40,157 nucleotides of DNA from Chromatiales bacterium (lineage in GTDB: Bacteria; Pseudomonadota; Gammaproteobacteria; SZUA-152): positions 1 to 40,157 of the forward strand of contig JALSGT010000154.1 of NCBI GenBank assembly GCA_026982555.1, read 5' to 3'. The translations under genes were made by a program, and so were the position numbers. The notes under the pieces were generated by a model that searched no databases, was not told where the DNA came from, and saw nothing but the letters and a program-made list of their open reading frames with translations. Shown here one piece after another: positions 15,680 through 26,616 of the stretch (position 1 is the first letter of the stretch; every line of letters begins with the position of its first letter).

Positions 15680-18406
15680 TTACGCCAACCGGCCATGGCA
15701 TTGTTTGTATTTTTTACCGGAACCACAAGGACAAGGCTCATTGCGTCCCACTTTGCGGCCTTCGCGCACAAAGGGTTTCTCGGATTCTGCGGCCGCTTTC
15801 GCCTCATCTGGTACTTCACCTGCCGTTGGTGCCGCTATTTCGTCATGACGATAAGAAACCGGTGCCGTACTGCGACGCTGTTCATCAATAGCCGCCACAT
15901 CCTCTTCGGCCTGAATCTGTATTTTGGACAGCAGCTCTACCACTTCCCGTTTGACCCGCTCCAGCATCTGCGAAAATAATTCAAACGCTTCACGCTTGTA
16001 CTCCTGCTTGGGGTTTTTCTGCGCATAACCACGCAGGTGAATACCCTGACGCAAGTGATCCATCATGCCCAGATGGTCTTTCCACTGCTCATCCAGCACC
16101 TTGAGCATCACCGCCTTTTCAAAATGACGCAGCACGCTCCTGCCAACCATGGCTTCTTTTTCAAAATAGCTTTGTTCCATCGCCTCCAGAATACGTTTGC
16201 GCAGTGTCTCTTCATGCAGGTCATCATCGTCATCCAGCCACTGCTGAATAGGGATGGAAAGCATAAACTCACCGGCCATTGCCTTTTCCAAACCAGCGAC
16301 ATCCCACATTTCCTCCAGACTTTCCGGCGGAATATAAGCGCTGATGACTTCATTAACAACAGCCTCACGCATCGCGGCAATGGATTCGGACACATCATCT
16401 GTTTCCATTAATTCTGCACGTTGCCCGTAAATCACCTTACGCTGATCATTGGCAACATCATCGTATTCCAGCAGGTTTTTGCGGATATCGAAGTTGTGGC
16501 CCTCTACTTTACGCTGGGCATTTTCGATAGCCTTGTTAACCCACGGATGTTCAATGGCTTCACCTTTTTCCATACCCAGCTTTTGCATCAACCCGGCGAC
16601 ACGATCCGAGGCAAAAATGCGCATCAGATTATCTTGCAGGGACAGATAAAAACGACTGGAACCGGGGTCTCCCTGGCGACCGGAGCGGCCACGCAACTGG
16701 TTATCCACGCGCCGTGACTCGTGGCGTTCGGTACCCACCACATGCAAACCACCCGCCGCCAGCACCGTATCGTGATGTTTCTGCCAGTCAGCCACTATCT
16801 GTTGACGTTTGTCCTCGCTGATATCCCCCGCCTCAGCCAATTCAGCTTCAAGGTTGCCGCCCAATACAATGTCAGTACCACGGCCCGCCATGTTAGTGGC
16901 AATGGTAATCGCACCTGGCGCACCGGCCTGGGCAATAATCTGCGCTTCTTTCTGGTGAAACTTGGCATTCAGTACATTGTGTTTGATGTTTTGCTTGTCC
17001 AGCAAACCGGAAAGATACTCGGACGTTTCAATGGATGCCGTACCCACCAGCACTGGCTGCTGGCGCTCACGACAGTCTTTAACATCTTCCACAATCGCAG
17101 CAAACTTCTCTTCCGGCGTCAGAAATACCAGATCAGCATGGTCTTTTCGCGCGACCTGCCTGGAGGTAGGAATAACCACCACTTCCAGACTGTAAATCTG
17201 CTGAAACTCAAAGGCTTCGGTATCGGCAGTACCGGTCATGCCAGCCAGCTTGTTGTAGAGACGGAAAAAATTCTGAAAGGTAATTGAAGCCAGGGTTTGA
17301 TTTTCATTTTGTATCTGCACACCTTCTTTGGCTTCTACCGCCTGATGCAAACCATCAGACCAGCGACGCCCCGGCATAGTACGGCCAGTGAATTCATCAA
17401 CGATAATCACCTCGTTGTTTTTAACAATGTAATCCACATTGCGCTGAAACAATGTGTGCGCACGCAAGGCAGCCGTGGCGTGATGCATCAGTTTGATGTT
17501 GGCAGCATCGTAAAGGCTTTCATCTTCGCCCAGCAAACCCACCTCAACCAGAAACTCCTCCACATGCTGATGCCCCAGCTCGGTGAGAAAAACCTGCTTG
17601 CTCTTTTCTTCGAGATAATAATCGCCTTCTTCTTCACCCTCTTCGAGCTTCTCACCCGCCTGCTTCACCAATCTGGAGCCGACAGCATTGATTTTTTCAT
17701 ACAGCTCAGAGCTGTCTTCCGCAGGCCCGGAAATAATCAGCGGGGTACGCGCCTCATCAATGAGAATGGAGTCCACCTCATCAACAATGGCGAAGTGCAA
17801 ATCGCGCTGCACCTTGTCTTCGGCACTGAAAGCCATATTGTCACGCAGATAATCGAAACCAAACTCATTGTTGGTGCCGTAGGTAATATCCGCCGCATAG
17901 GCTTCGCGTTTTTGTTCGGCATCCTGACCGGAAAGAATCACCCCGACGGAAAGTCCAAGGAAGTTGTACAGTTTGCCCATCCACTCGGCATCACGTTTTG
18001 CCAGGTAATCGTTAACGGTCACCAGGTGTACACCTTTGCCGGACAAGGCATTGAGATACACCGCCAGCGTCGCCACCAGGGTTTTACCTTCACCCGTGCG
18101 CATCTCTGCAATTTTGCCGTCATTGAGCACCATGCCGCCGATCAGCTGCACATCAAAGTGACGCATGTTCAATGCGCGCTTACCCGCCTCCCGCACCACG
18201 GCAAAGGCCTCGGGCAGCAAGTCATTGATGCCTGTACCATTGGCGATACGTTCACGAAACTCGTCGGTTTTGGCGCGCAACTCCTCATCCGAAAGCGGCT
18301 CCACCCCTGCTTCCAGTGAAGTGATTTGTGCCGCCACTTTATTCAGGCGTTTAATCAGCCTGGCATTGCGGGAACCGAAAATTTTATTCAGAAAGTTACT
18401 TGCCAT
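15680..18406 (-). CDS. secA: Preprotein translocase ATPase SecA
   Basis: A 908-residue SecA, full length, the motor that pushes unfolded preproteins through SecYEG. The Walker A motif MRTGEGKT lies at 102-109, with [16 protein letters not shown] and the DEAD-type [16 protein letters not shown] block next. The second motor domain has MAGRGTDI and RGRSGRQGD. The C-terminal zinc/SecB-binding tail is intact (C892, C894, C903, H904). ATG 18406 gives the usual [14 protein letters not shown] start, although no ribosome site is obvious before it. The 224-base spacer upstream contains a TATAAT on the minus strand (18553-18548) with no good -35 box. Confidence 0.98.
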   Translation of the reverse strand: MASNFLNKIFGSRNARLIKRLNKVAAQITSLEAGVEPLSDEELRAKTDEFRERIANGTGINDLLPEAFAVVREAGKRALNMRHFDVQLIGGMVLNDGKIAEMRTGEGKTLVATLAVYLNALSGKGVHLVTVNDYLAKRDAEWMGKLYNFLGLSVGVILSGQDAEQKREAYAADITYGTNNEFGFDYLRDNMAFSAEDKVQRDLHFAIVDEVDSILIDEARTPLIISGPAEDSSELYEKINAVGSRLVKQAGEKLEEGEEEGDYYLEEKSKQVFLTELGHQHVEEFLVEVGLLGEDESLYDAANIKLMHHATAALRAHTLFQRNVDYIVKNNEVIIVDEFTGRTMPGRRWSDGLHQAVEAKEGVQIQNENQTLASITFQNFFRLYNKLAGMTGTADTEAFEFQQIYSLEVVVIPTSRQVARKDHADLVFLTPEEKFAAIVEDVKDCRERQQPVLVGTASIETSEYLSGLLDKQNIKHNVLNAKFHQKEAQIIAQAGAPGAITIATNMAGRGTDIVLGGNLEAELAEAGDISEDKRQQIVADWQKHHDTVLAAGGLHVVGTERHESRRVDNQLRGRSGRQGDPGSSRFYLSLQDNLMRIFASDRVAGLMQKLGMEKGEAIEHPWVNKAIENAQRKVEGHNFDIRKNLLEYDDVANDQRKVIYGQRAELMETDDVSESIAAMREAVVNEVISAYIPPESLEEMWDVAGLEKAMAGEFMLSIPIQQWLDDDDDLHEETLRKRILEAMEQSYFEKEAMVGRSVLRHFEKAVMLKVLDEQWKDHLGMMDHLRQGIHLRGYAQKNPKQEYKREAFELFSQMLERVKREVVELLSKIQIQAEEDVAAIDEQRRSTAPVSYRHDEIAAPTAGEVPDEAKAAAESEKPFVREGRKVGRNEPCPCGSGKKYKQCHGRLA

Positions 18407-18630
18407 AGTTTTGGATTATGCGTCTTTTATTGTCAGTTTTTATTGTGTGTTTTGCTGTAATTTCAAGCTAATGCTTTTATGCCTGTCTGGGCAAAATACG
18501 GAAAATATGTCGGCGACGGCAACATCCGTCCCTGTCAAAGCTTGGGGATTATAGCGGGGATCCGGGCTTTAGAGAATGGCCACGCCGGATTCGGCACAAC
18601 CTAAGTGATCAGTTTAACGAAAACAAGCGC

Positions 18631-19557
18631 CTAACGCGCCGCCAAAATATACTTTTTGGGGTCAACTGCCTTGCCTTTGTACAGCACCTCAAAATGCACA
18701 TGAGGGCCAGTAGAGCGGCCTGTAGACCCCATCAATGCTAACACCTGGCCTTTTTTCACAGCATCACCCACCTGCACCAGCACCTCCTTGCTGTGACCAT
18801 AGCGTGTGGCATAACCGTTACCGTGATTCACCTCTACCAGCTTGCCGTAACCATAGCGATCACCTGCCCAGGTCACCACACCGGCACCCACAGCAATCAC
18901 CTCACTGCCCTCTTTACCTGCCAGATCCATCCCTTTATGATGCTCGCGACGCCCTGTAAAAGGATCAGTACGCATACCATAATAGGAAGAAATCCACCCG
19001 CGTTTGATGGGACGCCCTGCAGGACTTACTTCATCTTCGAGATTACGGCTCATCAGCATGCTTTCCAGCAGGCCCAGCTGAGCACTGCGATCATCCACCT
19101 GTTTCGACAACGACTCCAGCGACGCAACAAAGCCCGGTACGCTGATAGAATCCACAGCTGCTGTACTTTCAGGTCCACCCACGGCAGGCAAACTGGAAAA
19201 ATCAAATTCTCCACGGTCCAGTTTGGCAATCTCGGTGAGACGCTCACCCAACGCATCCAGGCGGATCATCCTGGCCTGTAACTCACCCAGACGTAACGCC
19301 AAAGCGTCTATATCTTCATCCACTTTCTGGCGGGCAGTGGCAATTTCTTTGCGCTGCACATCCATTTCGCCTTGCCAGGCGACCAATAATGCCTTTTCCT
19401 GATCCGGTGTGGCCTGCGTAGCCGTAAAATAGCCACCATAAAACATAAGGGAAGGGATAACGGCCAGTGCCAGCATTGCGCCCAAAATAACACCCGGAGA
19501 ACCCAGTTTAAGGGTTTTGGTCTGTCGTCCGCGCCTGCCGATAAAAATAATGTTCAT
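18631..19557 (-). CDS. Membrane-anchored M23 (LytM-type) murein endopeptidase or activator
   Basis: A 308-residue protein with a short basic N-terminus, one membrane helix (about 22-44), an alpha-helical, probably coiled-coil region (about 52-115), and a C-terminal M23 domain. Zinc ligands are complete: H207 and D211 (HHKGMDLAG), and H288 of GPHVHFE, with H286 and H255 (YGHSKE) as further active-site histidines. It is therefore likely an active peptidoglycan endopeptidase in the periplasm rather than a degenerate EnvC/NlpD-type activator. The gene holds the same place between secA and dciA/lpxC as in Pseudomonas. The substrate bond cleaved is not determinable here. Confidence 0.92.
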   Translation of the reverse strand: MNIIFIGRRGRQTKTLKLGSPGVILGAMLALAVIPSLMFYGGYFTATQATPDQEKALLVAWQGEMDVQRKEIATARQKVDEDIDALALRLGELQARMIRLDALGERLTEIAKLDRGEFDFSSLPAVGGPESTAAVDSISVPGFVASLESLSKQVDDRSAQLGLLESMLMSRNLEDEVSPAGRPIKRGWISSYYGMRTDPFTGRREHHKGMDLAGKEGSEVIAVGAGVVTWAGDRYGYGKLVEVNHGNGYATRYGHSKEVLVQVGDAVKKGQVLALMGSTGRSTGPHVHFEVLYKGKAVDPKKYILAAR

Positions 19558-19693
19558 CGTTGAAACAACCCTTATACTTCAAGACTTTGAATAATTGCAC
19601 ATTGCCAATGTATATCGGCTTTTTTACTGATAACTACAGCATTTGCCGCTAAAGTCCAGACAATTCAGTGAATTACTGCCACAATATCAAGCT

Positions 19694-20143
19694 ATGTCAT
19701 CCAAACCCGTTGCTAAAATTCTGTCACGCCGAGACGGTGCGCTAAACTCGCTGCTCCAACGCGCCCAATACCTGCAACAGCTGACACAGGCGCTGCGCGA
19801 CAGTCTCGATGGACACCTTGCGGCACACGTCACCGTGGCCAACCTGCGCGAGCAGACAATCGTCATTACCACCGACACACCTGCCTGGTTAACCCAGTTA
19901 CGTTATCAGGCACCCACAATCCTGCGTTTACTCAAAACGCTGCCCGGCCTGCAAAAGTTGCAAAAAGTGCAATTTAAAATACAACCTGACAGTTTCAGTT
20001 CACCGACACCGCCCTCACGTCGCGCCAACCTGTCCACCACCAGCGCACATTTACTGGAAAGCGCAGCCTCCGGCACAGAAGACCCCGAACTTGCCGAAGC
20101 CCTTTATCGCCTTTCCCGACACAAAAACACCCATAAACAATAA
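19694..20143 (+). CDS. dciA: DUF721 protein, probable replicative-helicase loader DciA
   Basis: A 149-residue DUF721 protein with the short N-terminal motif PVAKILSRRDGALNSLLQRAQYLQQL, a beta-rich central part (HVTVANLREQTIVITTDTPAWLTQLRY, then ILRLL) and a proline/serine-rich, probably disordered tail. DciA binds DnaB and is the ancestral loader of the replicative helicase in bacteria lacking DnaC. ATG 19694 starts the conserved part; a TTG at 19643 would add 17 unconserved residues. It lies between the M23 gene and lpxC and runs opposite to both, as in Pseudomonas. DUF721 membership is clear; function is by family. Confidence 0.82.
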   Translation: MSSKPVAKILSRRDGALNSLLQRAQYLQQLTQALRDSLDGHLAAHVTVANLREQTIVITTDTPAWLTQLRYQAPTILRLLKTLPGLQKLQKVQFKIQPDSFSSPTPPSRRANLSTTSAHLLESAASGTEDPELAEALYRLSRHKNTHKQ

Positions 20144-20322
20144 GTTGGCCTTGCCGAGCAAGCTTTGCTGCCATATTTTCATGGCAACTATTGTGACAGG
20201 GATGCAAAACGGGTCGCCAAAGGTACCAACAAGCATCCGGACTGACAAGCAGGAAAAGTATATTTCCAGTCAGGAATGACAAATGTCGGGTTTTTGGAGG
20301 AAATGTGAGCAACCAACGAACA

Positions 20323-20349
20323 ATGCAGCCATCTCTGTAATGGCTGCAT
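20323..20349. terminator. Perfect hairpin between convergent dciA and lpxC
   Basis: ATGCAGCCAT (20323-20332) and ATGGCTGCAT (20340-20349) form a perfect ten-base stem with a seven-base loop, 20 bases beyond the lpxC stop and 180 beyond dciA. The position suits a two-way terminator. Neither side has a proper T-run after the stem, so end-protection rather than intrinsic termination is possible. A smaller hairpin, TGCCAT/ATGGCA, lies at 20169-20186. Confidence 0.5.
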
Positions 20350-20369
20350 GAAAAACAGCAGTTTCGTAA

Positions 20370-21281
20370 TTAATTGGCCAGGAGAGGGTGGGTATAAGAA
20401 ATGGGAGCCAGCTTGGGATCATCAAAAGTTGCTGCTTCCCAGGCATCTTCGTTGGCCAGCAGGGTCCGCAACAGGCGATTATTGAGTTCATGGCCTGATT
20501 TGTAGCCACTGAATTCACCAATCAGACTGCAACCCAGCAAATACAGGTCGCCAATGGCATCCAGCACTTTGTGTTTAACAAACTCATCACGATAACGCAG
20601 ACCGTCTTCGTTGAGCACACGGTAATCGTCCATCACGATAGCATTATCGAGACTGCCACCCAGCACCAGATTATTTTCACGCAATTGCTCGATGTCACGC
20701 ATGAAACCAAAGGTGCGCGCCCGACTGACTTCTTTTACAAAAGAAGTGCTGGAAAAATCCACTGTGGTGGTCTGCGACTGGGACTGAAACACCGGATGTT
20801 GAAAATCAATATTGAACGAAACCTTGAAACCTTCAAAAGGATCAAAGCGCGCCCATTTATCGCCATCTTCCACAATGACTGTTTTTTTAATACGGATAAA
20901 ACGCTTGGCGGCATTCTGTTCTTCAATGCCTGCGGACTGAATCAGGAATACAAACGGTCCCGCACTGCCGTCCATGATGGGCACTTCAGGAGCGCTGACA
21001 TCAATGTAGGCGTTGTCGATACCCAGCCCGGCCATGGCAGAAAGCAGGTGTTCGACAGTGGAAACCCGCACATTATTGTGAATCAATGTGGTGGAAAGAC
21101 GTGTGTCCCCTACGTTGTCCGGGGTCGCCGCAATCTCCACGGGTTCATCCAGATCCACCCGGCGAAAGACAATTCCGGTATCCACAGCCGCAGGACGCAA
21201 GGTCAGGTAGACCTTATCGCCGGTATGCAGGCCAATGCCCGTTGCACGAATGATATTTTTTAATGTCCGCTGTCGAATCAT
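20370..21281 (-). CDS. lpxC: UDP-3-O-acyl-N-acetylglucosamine deacetylase
   Basis: A 303-residue LpxC, the zinc amidase that commits UDP-acyl-GlcNAc to lipid A. It starts [19 protein letters not shown], the family N-terminus. The zinc and catalytic residues are in [10 protein letters not shown] (E77, H78), [13 protein letters not shown] (His and Asp) and SGHELNN (His). A GTG twelve bases earlier (21293) is possible, but ATG 21281 matches the known start. It lies 139 bases after ftsZ, with a small hairpin GTGAGC/GCTCAC at 21369-21382 in between, and closes the division cluster as in enterics and pseudomonads. Confidence 0.97.
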   Translation of the reverse strand: MIRQRTLKNIIRATGIGLHTGDKVYLTLRPAAVDTGIVFRRVDLDEPVEIAATPDNVGDTRLSTTLIHNNVRVSTVEHLLSAMAGLGIDNAYIDVSAPEVPIMDGSAGPFVFLIQSAGIEEQNAAKRFIRIKKTVIVEDGDKWARFDPFEGFKVSFNIDFQHPVFQSQSQTTTVDFSSTSFVKEVSRARTFGFMRDIEQLRENNLVLGGSLDNAIVMDDYRVLNEDGLRYRDEFVKHKVLDAIGDLYLLGCSLIGEFSGYKSGHELNNRLLRTLLANEDAWEAATFDDPKLAPISYTHPLLAN

Positions 21282-21420
21282 CTGACTAATCACAATTATC
21301 CCCTGCTATCGCCCAAATCAGGCGCGCAGAATCGGGGAATGTTACCACACCCCCCCTGATTCTACCTAGTGAGCAAGCTCACAATTCTTTAACCACCCGG
21401 CATATTTCAGCCAGAGGCAT

Positions 21421-22569
21421 TTAGTCCGCCTGACGTCGCAAGAATGCCGGAATATCCAGATAATCCAGATTACCGTCAGTGGCTGCACCGTAGCGTTCAC
21501 CAGCAACCTTGTTACGAATCACCGTGGGCCGATCCAGCTGACCATAATCCACGATACCATCCGGGCCTTCGGGAGCCACCAGCACTGGCGGTTTTTCCAC
21601 ACTGGCCTGCACTTTTTGTCCCAGGCCAGTCGCCACCACGGTCACCCGCAGCCCTTCGGACATTTCCGGATCGATGACCGTACCCACCACCACGGTGGCA
21701 TTGTCGGAGGCAAATTCCTTGACGGTGCTGCCGACTTCGTCAAATTCACCAATCGACATGTCCAGGCCTGCTGTCACATTCACCAGAATGCCGCGCGCAC
21801 CGGCCAGATCGACGCTTTCCAATAACGGACTGGCCACTGCCGATGCCGCCGCCGCCCGGGCACGGCCTTCGCCGCTGGCAAAACCGGTACCCATCATCGC
21901 CATACCCATTTCAGACATCACCGTGCGCACATCCGCAAAGTCAACGTTGATCAGGCCCGGGCGGGTAATCAAATCCGCAATCCCCTGCACCGCTCCCAGC
22001 AACACATCATTGGCCGCCTTGAACGCATCCAGCAGAGAAACGTCCTTGCCCAAGACATCCATCAACTTTTCGTTAGGGATAGTGATCAGTGAATCAACAT
22101 ACTCGGATAATTCCTTGATACCCTGATCCGCAATGGCCATCCGTTTTTTACCTTCAAAGGGGAAAGGCTTGGTGACCACTGCCACCGTCAGCACGCCCAG
22201 GTCTTTGGCGATCTGTGCCACCACGGGCGCACCACCAGTACCCGTGCCACCGCCCATACCGGCGGTGATAAAAACCATATCAGCTCCTTCCACCAATTCG
22301 ACGATACGGTCACGATCTTCCAGTGCCGCTTGCCGACCGACATCGGGATTGGCTCCTGCACCCAATCCTTTGGTGACGTTATTACCCATTTGCAGCACAG
22401 TACGCGCCGCAGAGTTTTTCAGTGCCTGCGCATCCGTGTTGGTGCAAATAAACTCAACACCATCGATGTTTTGTTCCACCATGTGCTCAACCGCATTTCC
22501 GCCACCACCACCGACTCCGATGACCTTGATAACTGCACCTGCAATATTGGTTTCCATCAGCTCGAACAT
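21421..22569 (-). CDS. ftsZ: Cell division protein FtsZ
   Basis: A 382-residue tubulin-like GTPase that forms the Z ring. The tubulin signature GGGTGTG is at 106-112 and the T7 loop NVDFADV at 208-214, completing GTP hydrolysis at the subunit interface. The extreme C-terminus [14 protein letters not shown] is the conserved tail that docks FtsA and other membrane tethers. The linker before it is short. A strong AGGAGGG lies seven bases before the ATG. It follows ftsA by 56 bases. Confidence 0.98.
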   Translation of the reverse strand: MFELMETNIAGAVIKVIGVGGGGGNAVEHMVEQNIDGVEFICTNTDAQALKNSAARTVLQMGNNVTKGLGAGANPDVGRQAALEDRDRIVELVEGADMVFITAGMGGGTGTGGAPVVAQIAKDLGVLTVAVVTKPFPFEGKKRMAIADQGIKELSEYVDSLITIPNEKLMDVLGKDVSLLDAFKAANDVLLGAVQGIADLITRPGLINVDFADVRTVMSEMGMAMMGTGFASGEGRARAAAASAVASPLLESVDLAGARGILVNVTAGLDMSIGEFDEVGSTVKEFASDNATVVVGTVIDPEMSEGLRVTVVATGLGQKVQASVEKPPVLVAPEGPDGIVDYGQLDRPTVIRNKVAGERYGAATDGNLDYLDIPAFLRRQAD

Positions 22570-22625
22570 TGTCGTGCCCTCCTGTTGAATAATTCAGTTT
22601 TCAAACGTTATTTAAAAAATATGAC

Positions 22626-23861
22626 CTAAAAATTTCCCTGGAACCAACTCTTCATTCGTGACCACAAACCTTTGCCGTTCCATTCACTCTTACGTTCTTT
22701 ATGGCTTTCACCATGGTGTTTATGTCCATACAACAACAAACCAACTCCCGTTGCATGAATCGGGTTTCGCACAACATCCACCAGCCCTGAAACGTGCTGC
22801 GGCATACCCAGGCGCACGGGCATATGGAAAACTTCTTCCGCCAGTTCAATCACGCCTTCCATCTTTGAACAGCCACCCGTCAGCACGATGCCAGCGGCAC
22901 ACATTTCTTCAAAACCACTGCGACGTAATTCGTTTTGCACCAGAATTAATAATTCTTCGTAACGTGGCTCAATGACTTCAGCCAGCGTTTGCCGCGCCAA
23001 ACGTCGTGGCGGCCGGTCACCCACACTGGGCACTTCGATGCTTTCTTCCGGGCTGGCCAGTTGTGTCAGCGCACAGGCATATTTGATTTTAATTTCTTCT
23101 GCGTATTGCGTCGGTGTACGCAGTGCCACGGCGATATCATTGGTGACCTGATCACCGGCAATGGGAATCACAGCGGTATGACGAATCGAGCCGTCGGTAA
23201 ACACCGCGATGTCGGTAGTACCGCCACCCATATCCACCAGACACACACCCAGTTCTTTTTCGTCTTCCGTCAATACCGCATAACTGGAAGCCAGTTGTTC
23301 GAGAATCACATCGTCCACTTCCAGCCCGCAACGGCGCACACATTTGATAATATTTTGTGCCGCACTCACCGCACCGGTCACCATGTGTACCTTGGCTTCG
23401 AGACGCACACCGGACATACCCACCGGCTCACGGATGCCTTCCTGATCGTCGATCAAAAACTCCTGCGGCAAAATATGCAGCACTTTTTGATCTGCCGGAA
23501 TGGCCACCGCCCGAGCGGCATCAATCACCCGCTCCACATCCGCTTGCATCACTTCTTTGTCACGTATTGCCACAATGCCGTGAGAATTCAAACTGCGAAT
23601 ATGACTACCGGCAATACCGGCATACACCGAGTCAATCTGGCAACCTGCCATCAGCTCTGCTTCTTCCACTGCGCGCTGAATGGACAACACGGTGGATTCG
23701 ATATTCACCACCACACCCTTTTTCAAACCACGGGAAGGATGTGTCCCAATACCGATAATGTCGATTTCACCTTCCGGTGTCAGGTCCGCCACAATCGCCA
23801 CCACCTTTGACGTGCCGATATCCAGACCTACCAATAAATTTTGATCAGACTTTTTGCTCAT
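22626..23861 (-). CDS. ftsA: Cell division protein FtsA
   Basis: A 411-residue actin-like ATPase that tethers FtsZ to the membrane. Landmarks are LLVGLDIGTSKVVAIVAD (phosphate 1), CLVDMGGGTTDIAVF (phosphate 2), AGIVLTGGCSKMEG (adenosine) and a basic amphipathic C-terminus (WSRMKSWFQGNF) for membrane binding. A TTG at 23915 overlapping the ftsQ stop would add 18 residues. ATG 23861 behind GGGAATG gives the family N-terminus (MSKKSDQNLLVGLDIGT) and is preferred. Confidence 0.97.
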   Translation of the reverse strand: MSKKSDQNLLVGLDIGTSKVVAIVADLTPEGEIDIIGIGTHPSRGLKKGVVVNIESTVLSIQRAVEEAELMAGCQIDSVYAGIAGSHIRSLNSHGIVAIRDKEVMQADVERVIDAARAVAIPADQKVLHILPQEFLIDDQEGIREPVGMSGVRLEAKVHMVTGAVSAAQNIIKCVRRCGLEVDDVILEQLASSYAVLTEDEKELGVCLVDMGGGTTDIAVFTDGSIRHTAVIPIAGDQVTNDIAVALRTPTQYAEEIKIKYACALTQLASPEESIEVPSVGDRPPRRLARQTLAEVIEPRYEELLILVQNELRRSGFEEMCAAGIVLTGGCSKMEGVIELAEEVFHMPVRLGMPQHVSGLVDVVRNPIHATGVGLLLYGHKHHGESHKERKSEWNGKGLWSRMKSWFQGNF

Positions 23862-23911
23862 CACCGCATTCCCCGGACCAATAGCTGTTTTTGCTTTGTC
23901 ATTTTTTTGTT

Positions 23912-24703
23912 TCAACCAAGCTTTGATTTGTTCACAGGCGTTTTCCAGCGCACCGCAAAACCGTTGGTGTACCGTAAATCCACTGACTGAATATTTTCCA
24001 GTTTTTCAACTGGCATGCTGTTGTATGCATTGGTAAAACGTGACAACTGTGTATCCGCCATCGCTCGCCCAAACAATAAGTGCATACCGTTATCAAGCGA
24101 CACCCGCCATGCGCGTCGTTCATTCAAAGTTAGCGCCACAACCGCCAACTCCATTTTTGCCAGAGGCATCGATAACAACTGGTAACGTTCAGCGAGTATT
24201 TTTGCGGTACCTTCCGGCCCGTTAAAAACCGGTAAATCACCCAGCGAATCTGTCGCTGCAAGCGGCACAACATCACCATGCCGATTAACCATGCCACCTT
24301 CCTGCCAGCGGGCCAGTGGTATTTGTTCACGAATATCAATGTGCAAAGTATCCGGCCAGATTCGCCGTACCGATGCGCTGTCTACCCAGGGCATCGTCTC
24401 AGCAGCCTGTTTCACCGCTCGCACATCCACATTAAAAAATCCGGCATTCGCCAAATCACCAACGGCTTTGTATAAATCCTTTTTGTCGAGATAAACAAAC
24501 TCGCCCTTTACCTGGACCTGCTGAATCGGCAGGGTATCCGGCTGGGCCAGCTGCCACACGGTAAAGCCCGACAAACCACCCAGTCCGCCGAACAGTAATA
24601 CGCCTCCCAGCAAACGGCGTGTCAGCCAACGCTCAAACATTGGCTTTGCCGGTGAGCGGGGCTTTTTCGTACTGGTTTTTTTCACAATGCGTTTAGCGCC
24701 CAT
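23912..24703 (-). CDS. ftsQ: Cell division protein FtsQ
   Basis: A 263-residue bitopic protein: a basic cytoplasmic N-terminus rich in Lys/Arg, one membrane helix (about 31-52), a POTRA domain (IQQVQVKGEFVYLDKKDLYKAV...DSASVRRIWPDTLHIDIREQIPLARW) and the beta domain that binds FtsB/FtsL. ATG 24703 follows a strong GGGGAGG and overlaps the end of ddlB by 11 bases; a GTG at 24721 is less likely. It is a scaffold of the divisome joining early and late proteins. Confidence 0.95.
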   Translation of the reverse strand: MGAKRIVKKTSTKKPRSPAKPMFERWLTRRLLGGVLLFGGLGGLSGFTVWQLAQPDTLPIQQVQVKGEFVYLDKKDLYKAVGDLANAGFFNVDVRAVKQAAETMPWVDSASVRRIWPDTLHIDIREQIPLARWQEGGMVNRHGDVVPLAATDSLGDLPVFNGPEGTAKILAERYQLLSMPLAKMELAVVALTLNERRAWRVSLDNGMHLLFGRAMADTQLSRFTNAYNSMPVEKLENIQSVDLRYTNGFAVRWKTPVNKSKLG

Positions 24704-25634
24704 TGTCTGCCTCCCCTGCACTGTCCGGCACCGTTGCTGCCAACAAAATACGCCGAATCAGTTCATCAAAATCAATGCCCGCCGCCTGCGCTGCCATGGG
24801 CACCAGACTGTGATCCGTCAGCCCCGGGACGGTATTGTTTTCCAGTAACCAGGGGGCACCGTTTTTGTCTAACATGAAATCGATACGCCCCCAGCCTGTC
24901 GCGCCCAACACCGTGAAGGCACGCAATGCCAATACCTGAAACTGCTGTTCGTCAGCCGCAGATAACCCGCTGGGGCAGTGATAACGTGTATCGTCGGTGT
25001 TGTACTTGGCTTCGTAATCGTAAAACTCTCGCGGCGTTTCCAGACGAATCACCGGCAGGGCTTCGCCGTCCAGAATGCCGACGGTGTACTCTTCACCAAT
25101 AATCCAGGGCTCGGCCATTACCGTTGCATCAAATTCCGCCGCCTTACGCCAGGCCGATGCCAGGTTTTTCAAATGTTCCACCCGTGTTGCACCCAGACTG
25201 GAGCCTTCATGCGCGGGCTTTACCGCCAGCGGCAAACCCAGTTCGTCGATCACAGCGGACCCGTCACTGTCCTCATTCAGCACAGCAAAAGCCGGGGTCG
25301 GCAAACCGGCTGCCTGCCATACCTGTTTGCTGCGTATTTTGTCCATGGACAGCGCACTGCCCAATACGCCGGAACCGGTATAGGGGATATTCAGCGTTTC
25401 CAGTACGCCCTGAATCACACCATCTTCACCACGTCGCCCGTGCAGGGCGATAAACGCGCAATCAAACCGGCCATCCTGTAAAACCGAAACAATGTCGTGC
25501 CCCACATCCACACCGTGCGCATCAATATTTTGTCGTTGTAACGAGCCCAGCACTGCTGCGCCGCTGCGCAAGGAGACTTCACGTTCCGCTGACAGCCCAC
25601 CCAGAAGTACAGCAACTTTGCCAAAGCTGTTCAT
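24693..25634 (-). CDS. ddlB: D-alanine--D-alanine ligase B
   Basis: A 313-residue ATP-grasp ligase that makes D-Ala-D-Ala for the peptidoglycan stem. Motifs are VAVLLGGLSAEREVSLRSG at the N-terminus, KPAHEGSSLGATRV in the ATP-binding loop, and GWGRIDFMLDKNGAPWLLENNTVPG with the metal ligands near the end. ATG 25634 follows a strong GGAGGT; the nine extra residues from 25661 are rejected. It follows murB by 79 bases, one of the wider gaps in the cluster. Confidence 0.97.
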   Translation of the reverse strand: MNSFGKVAVLLGGLSAEREVSLRSGAAVLGSLQRQNIDAHGVDVGHDIVSVLQDGRFDCAFIALHGRRGEDGVIQGVLETLNIPYTGSGVLGSALSMDKIRSKQVWQAAGLPTPAFAVLNEDSDGSAVIDELGLPLAVKPAHEGSSLGATRVEHLKNLASAWRKAAEFDATVMAEPWIIGEEYTVGILDGEALPVIRLETPREFYDYEAKYNTDDTRYHCPSGLSAADEQQFQVLALRAFTVLGATGWGRIDFMLDKNGAPWLLENNTVPGLTDHSLVPMAAQAAGIDFDELIRRILLAATVPDSAGEADNGR

Positions 25635-25713
25635 AAGCGACCTCCGGAAAACACAATGCAAAGACGTGGAAACGCAAAGGAAACTGGTTTAAAAAAAATC
25701 GTTGCAAAGAGTG

Positions 25714-26616
25714 TCACGCGGCCTCTCCCACAATATGTATTTCGCGCTGTAACTGCACCGCCTGTTTCTCTTTAACCTCTTGCATGATTCGTTCGATCAA
25801 GGTTTCAACGTCACATGCTGTTGCGCCACCTGTATTGATAATAAAATTAGCGTGTTTATCCGAAACGCAGGCCGCACCCTCGCATTGCCCTTTTAAACCA
25901 CAGGCTTCAATCAGACGTGCCGCAAAATCACCTTCGGGGTTACGAAACACCGAGCCGGCATTGGGTAATGATGTGGGCTGACGGTCACCACGCCTGGCAA
26001 GCAAGGCTTTAATACGCGCCTGTAATACCTTCGGCTCACCACCGGGTTCTAACTGTAATTGTGCAGCCACAAACCATTCCCCTTTGGGACCGGAGACATG
26101 ACGATAAGTAATGTCAAAATCTTCAGGCTTACGGTGTCGGCACTGCCCTTGCTGACCCAGCATTTCCACCGCCGCGACCACGCCCCAGGTTTCACCACCG
26201 AAGGCACCGGCATTCATCGCCAGTGCGCCACCCATGGTACCGGGGATGCCCGCGAGAAATTCTGCGCCCGAAAGACCCGCACGCGCGCAAAAACGTGCCA
26301 CTTTGGCACAGGCCACACCGGCCTCGGCACGCACTGTTTTTTCATCAAGCTGTTCCAGCCCGTCCAGCACACCACTGGTCGCAATCACCGTGCCGCGAAT
26401 ACCCCCGTCACGTACCAATAGATTGCTACCCAGGCCCAACCAGTAAACCGGTTCTGTTTCCGCCAGCTGTGATAAAAACAGTGACAGATCTGCAATATCA
26501 GCAGGCTGATAATAACGGTCTGCCGGGCCACCAATGCGCCAGCTGGTGTGTTTAGACATGGGCTCGTCTAACAGTAAAGTGCCGCGTAACTCACTGGTTT
26601 GCAGTGCTGCATTCAT
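25714..26616 (-). CDS. murB: UDP-N-acetylenolpyruvoylglucosamine reductase (short MurB type)
   Basis: A 300-residue FAD enzyme that reduces UDP-GlcNAc-enolpyruvate to UDP-MurNAc. The FAD-binding part is seen in [15 protein letters not shown] and [19 protein letters not shown], and the catalytic serine region in [11 protein letters not shown]. At 300 residues it is the shorter type, not the 342-residue E. coli type. ATG 26616 follows GGAGGG and overlaps the murC stop by four bases. Confidence 0.96.
   Translation of the reverse strand: MNAALQTSELRGTLLLDEPMSKHTSWRIGGPADRYYQPADIADLSLFLSQLAETEPVYWLGLGSNLLVRDGGIRGTVIATSGVLDGLEQLDEKTVRAEAGVACAKVARFCARAGLSGAEFLAGIPGTMGGALAMNAGAFGGETWGVVAAVEMLGQQGQCRHRKPEDFDITYRHVSGPKGEWFVAAQLQLEPGGEPKVLQARIKALLARRGDRQPTSLPNAGSVFRNPEGDFAARLIEACGLKGQCEGAACVSDKHANFIINTGGATACDVETLIERIMQEVKEKQAVQLQREIHIVGEAA

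Noticed and set aside
17297-18319. 340-residue plus-strand frame inside secA
   Set aside because: Exact antisense shadow of a highly conserved gene; His/Gln/Phe-rich composition typical of a reverse reading, no ribosome site.
20571-21263. 230-residue plus-strand frame inside lpxC
   Set aside because: Antisense shadow; lpxC on the other strand is complete and unmistakable.
21369-21382. GTGAGC/GCTCAC hairpin as an ftsZ terminator
   Set aside because: Stem closes on a two-base loop and has no T-run on either strand.
22989-23810. 273-residue plus-strand frame inside ftsA
   Set aside because: Antisense shadow of ftsA, rich in His and Thr, no recognisable domain.
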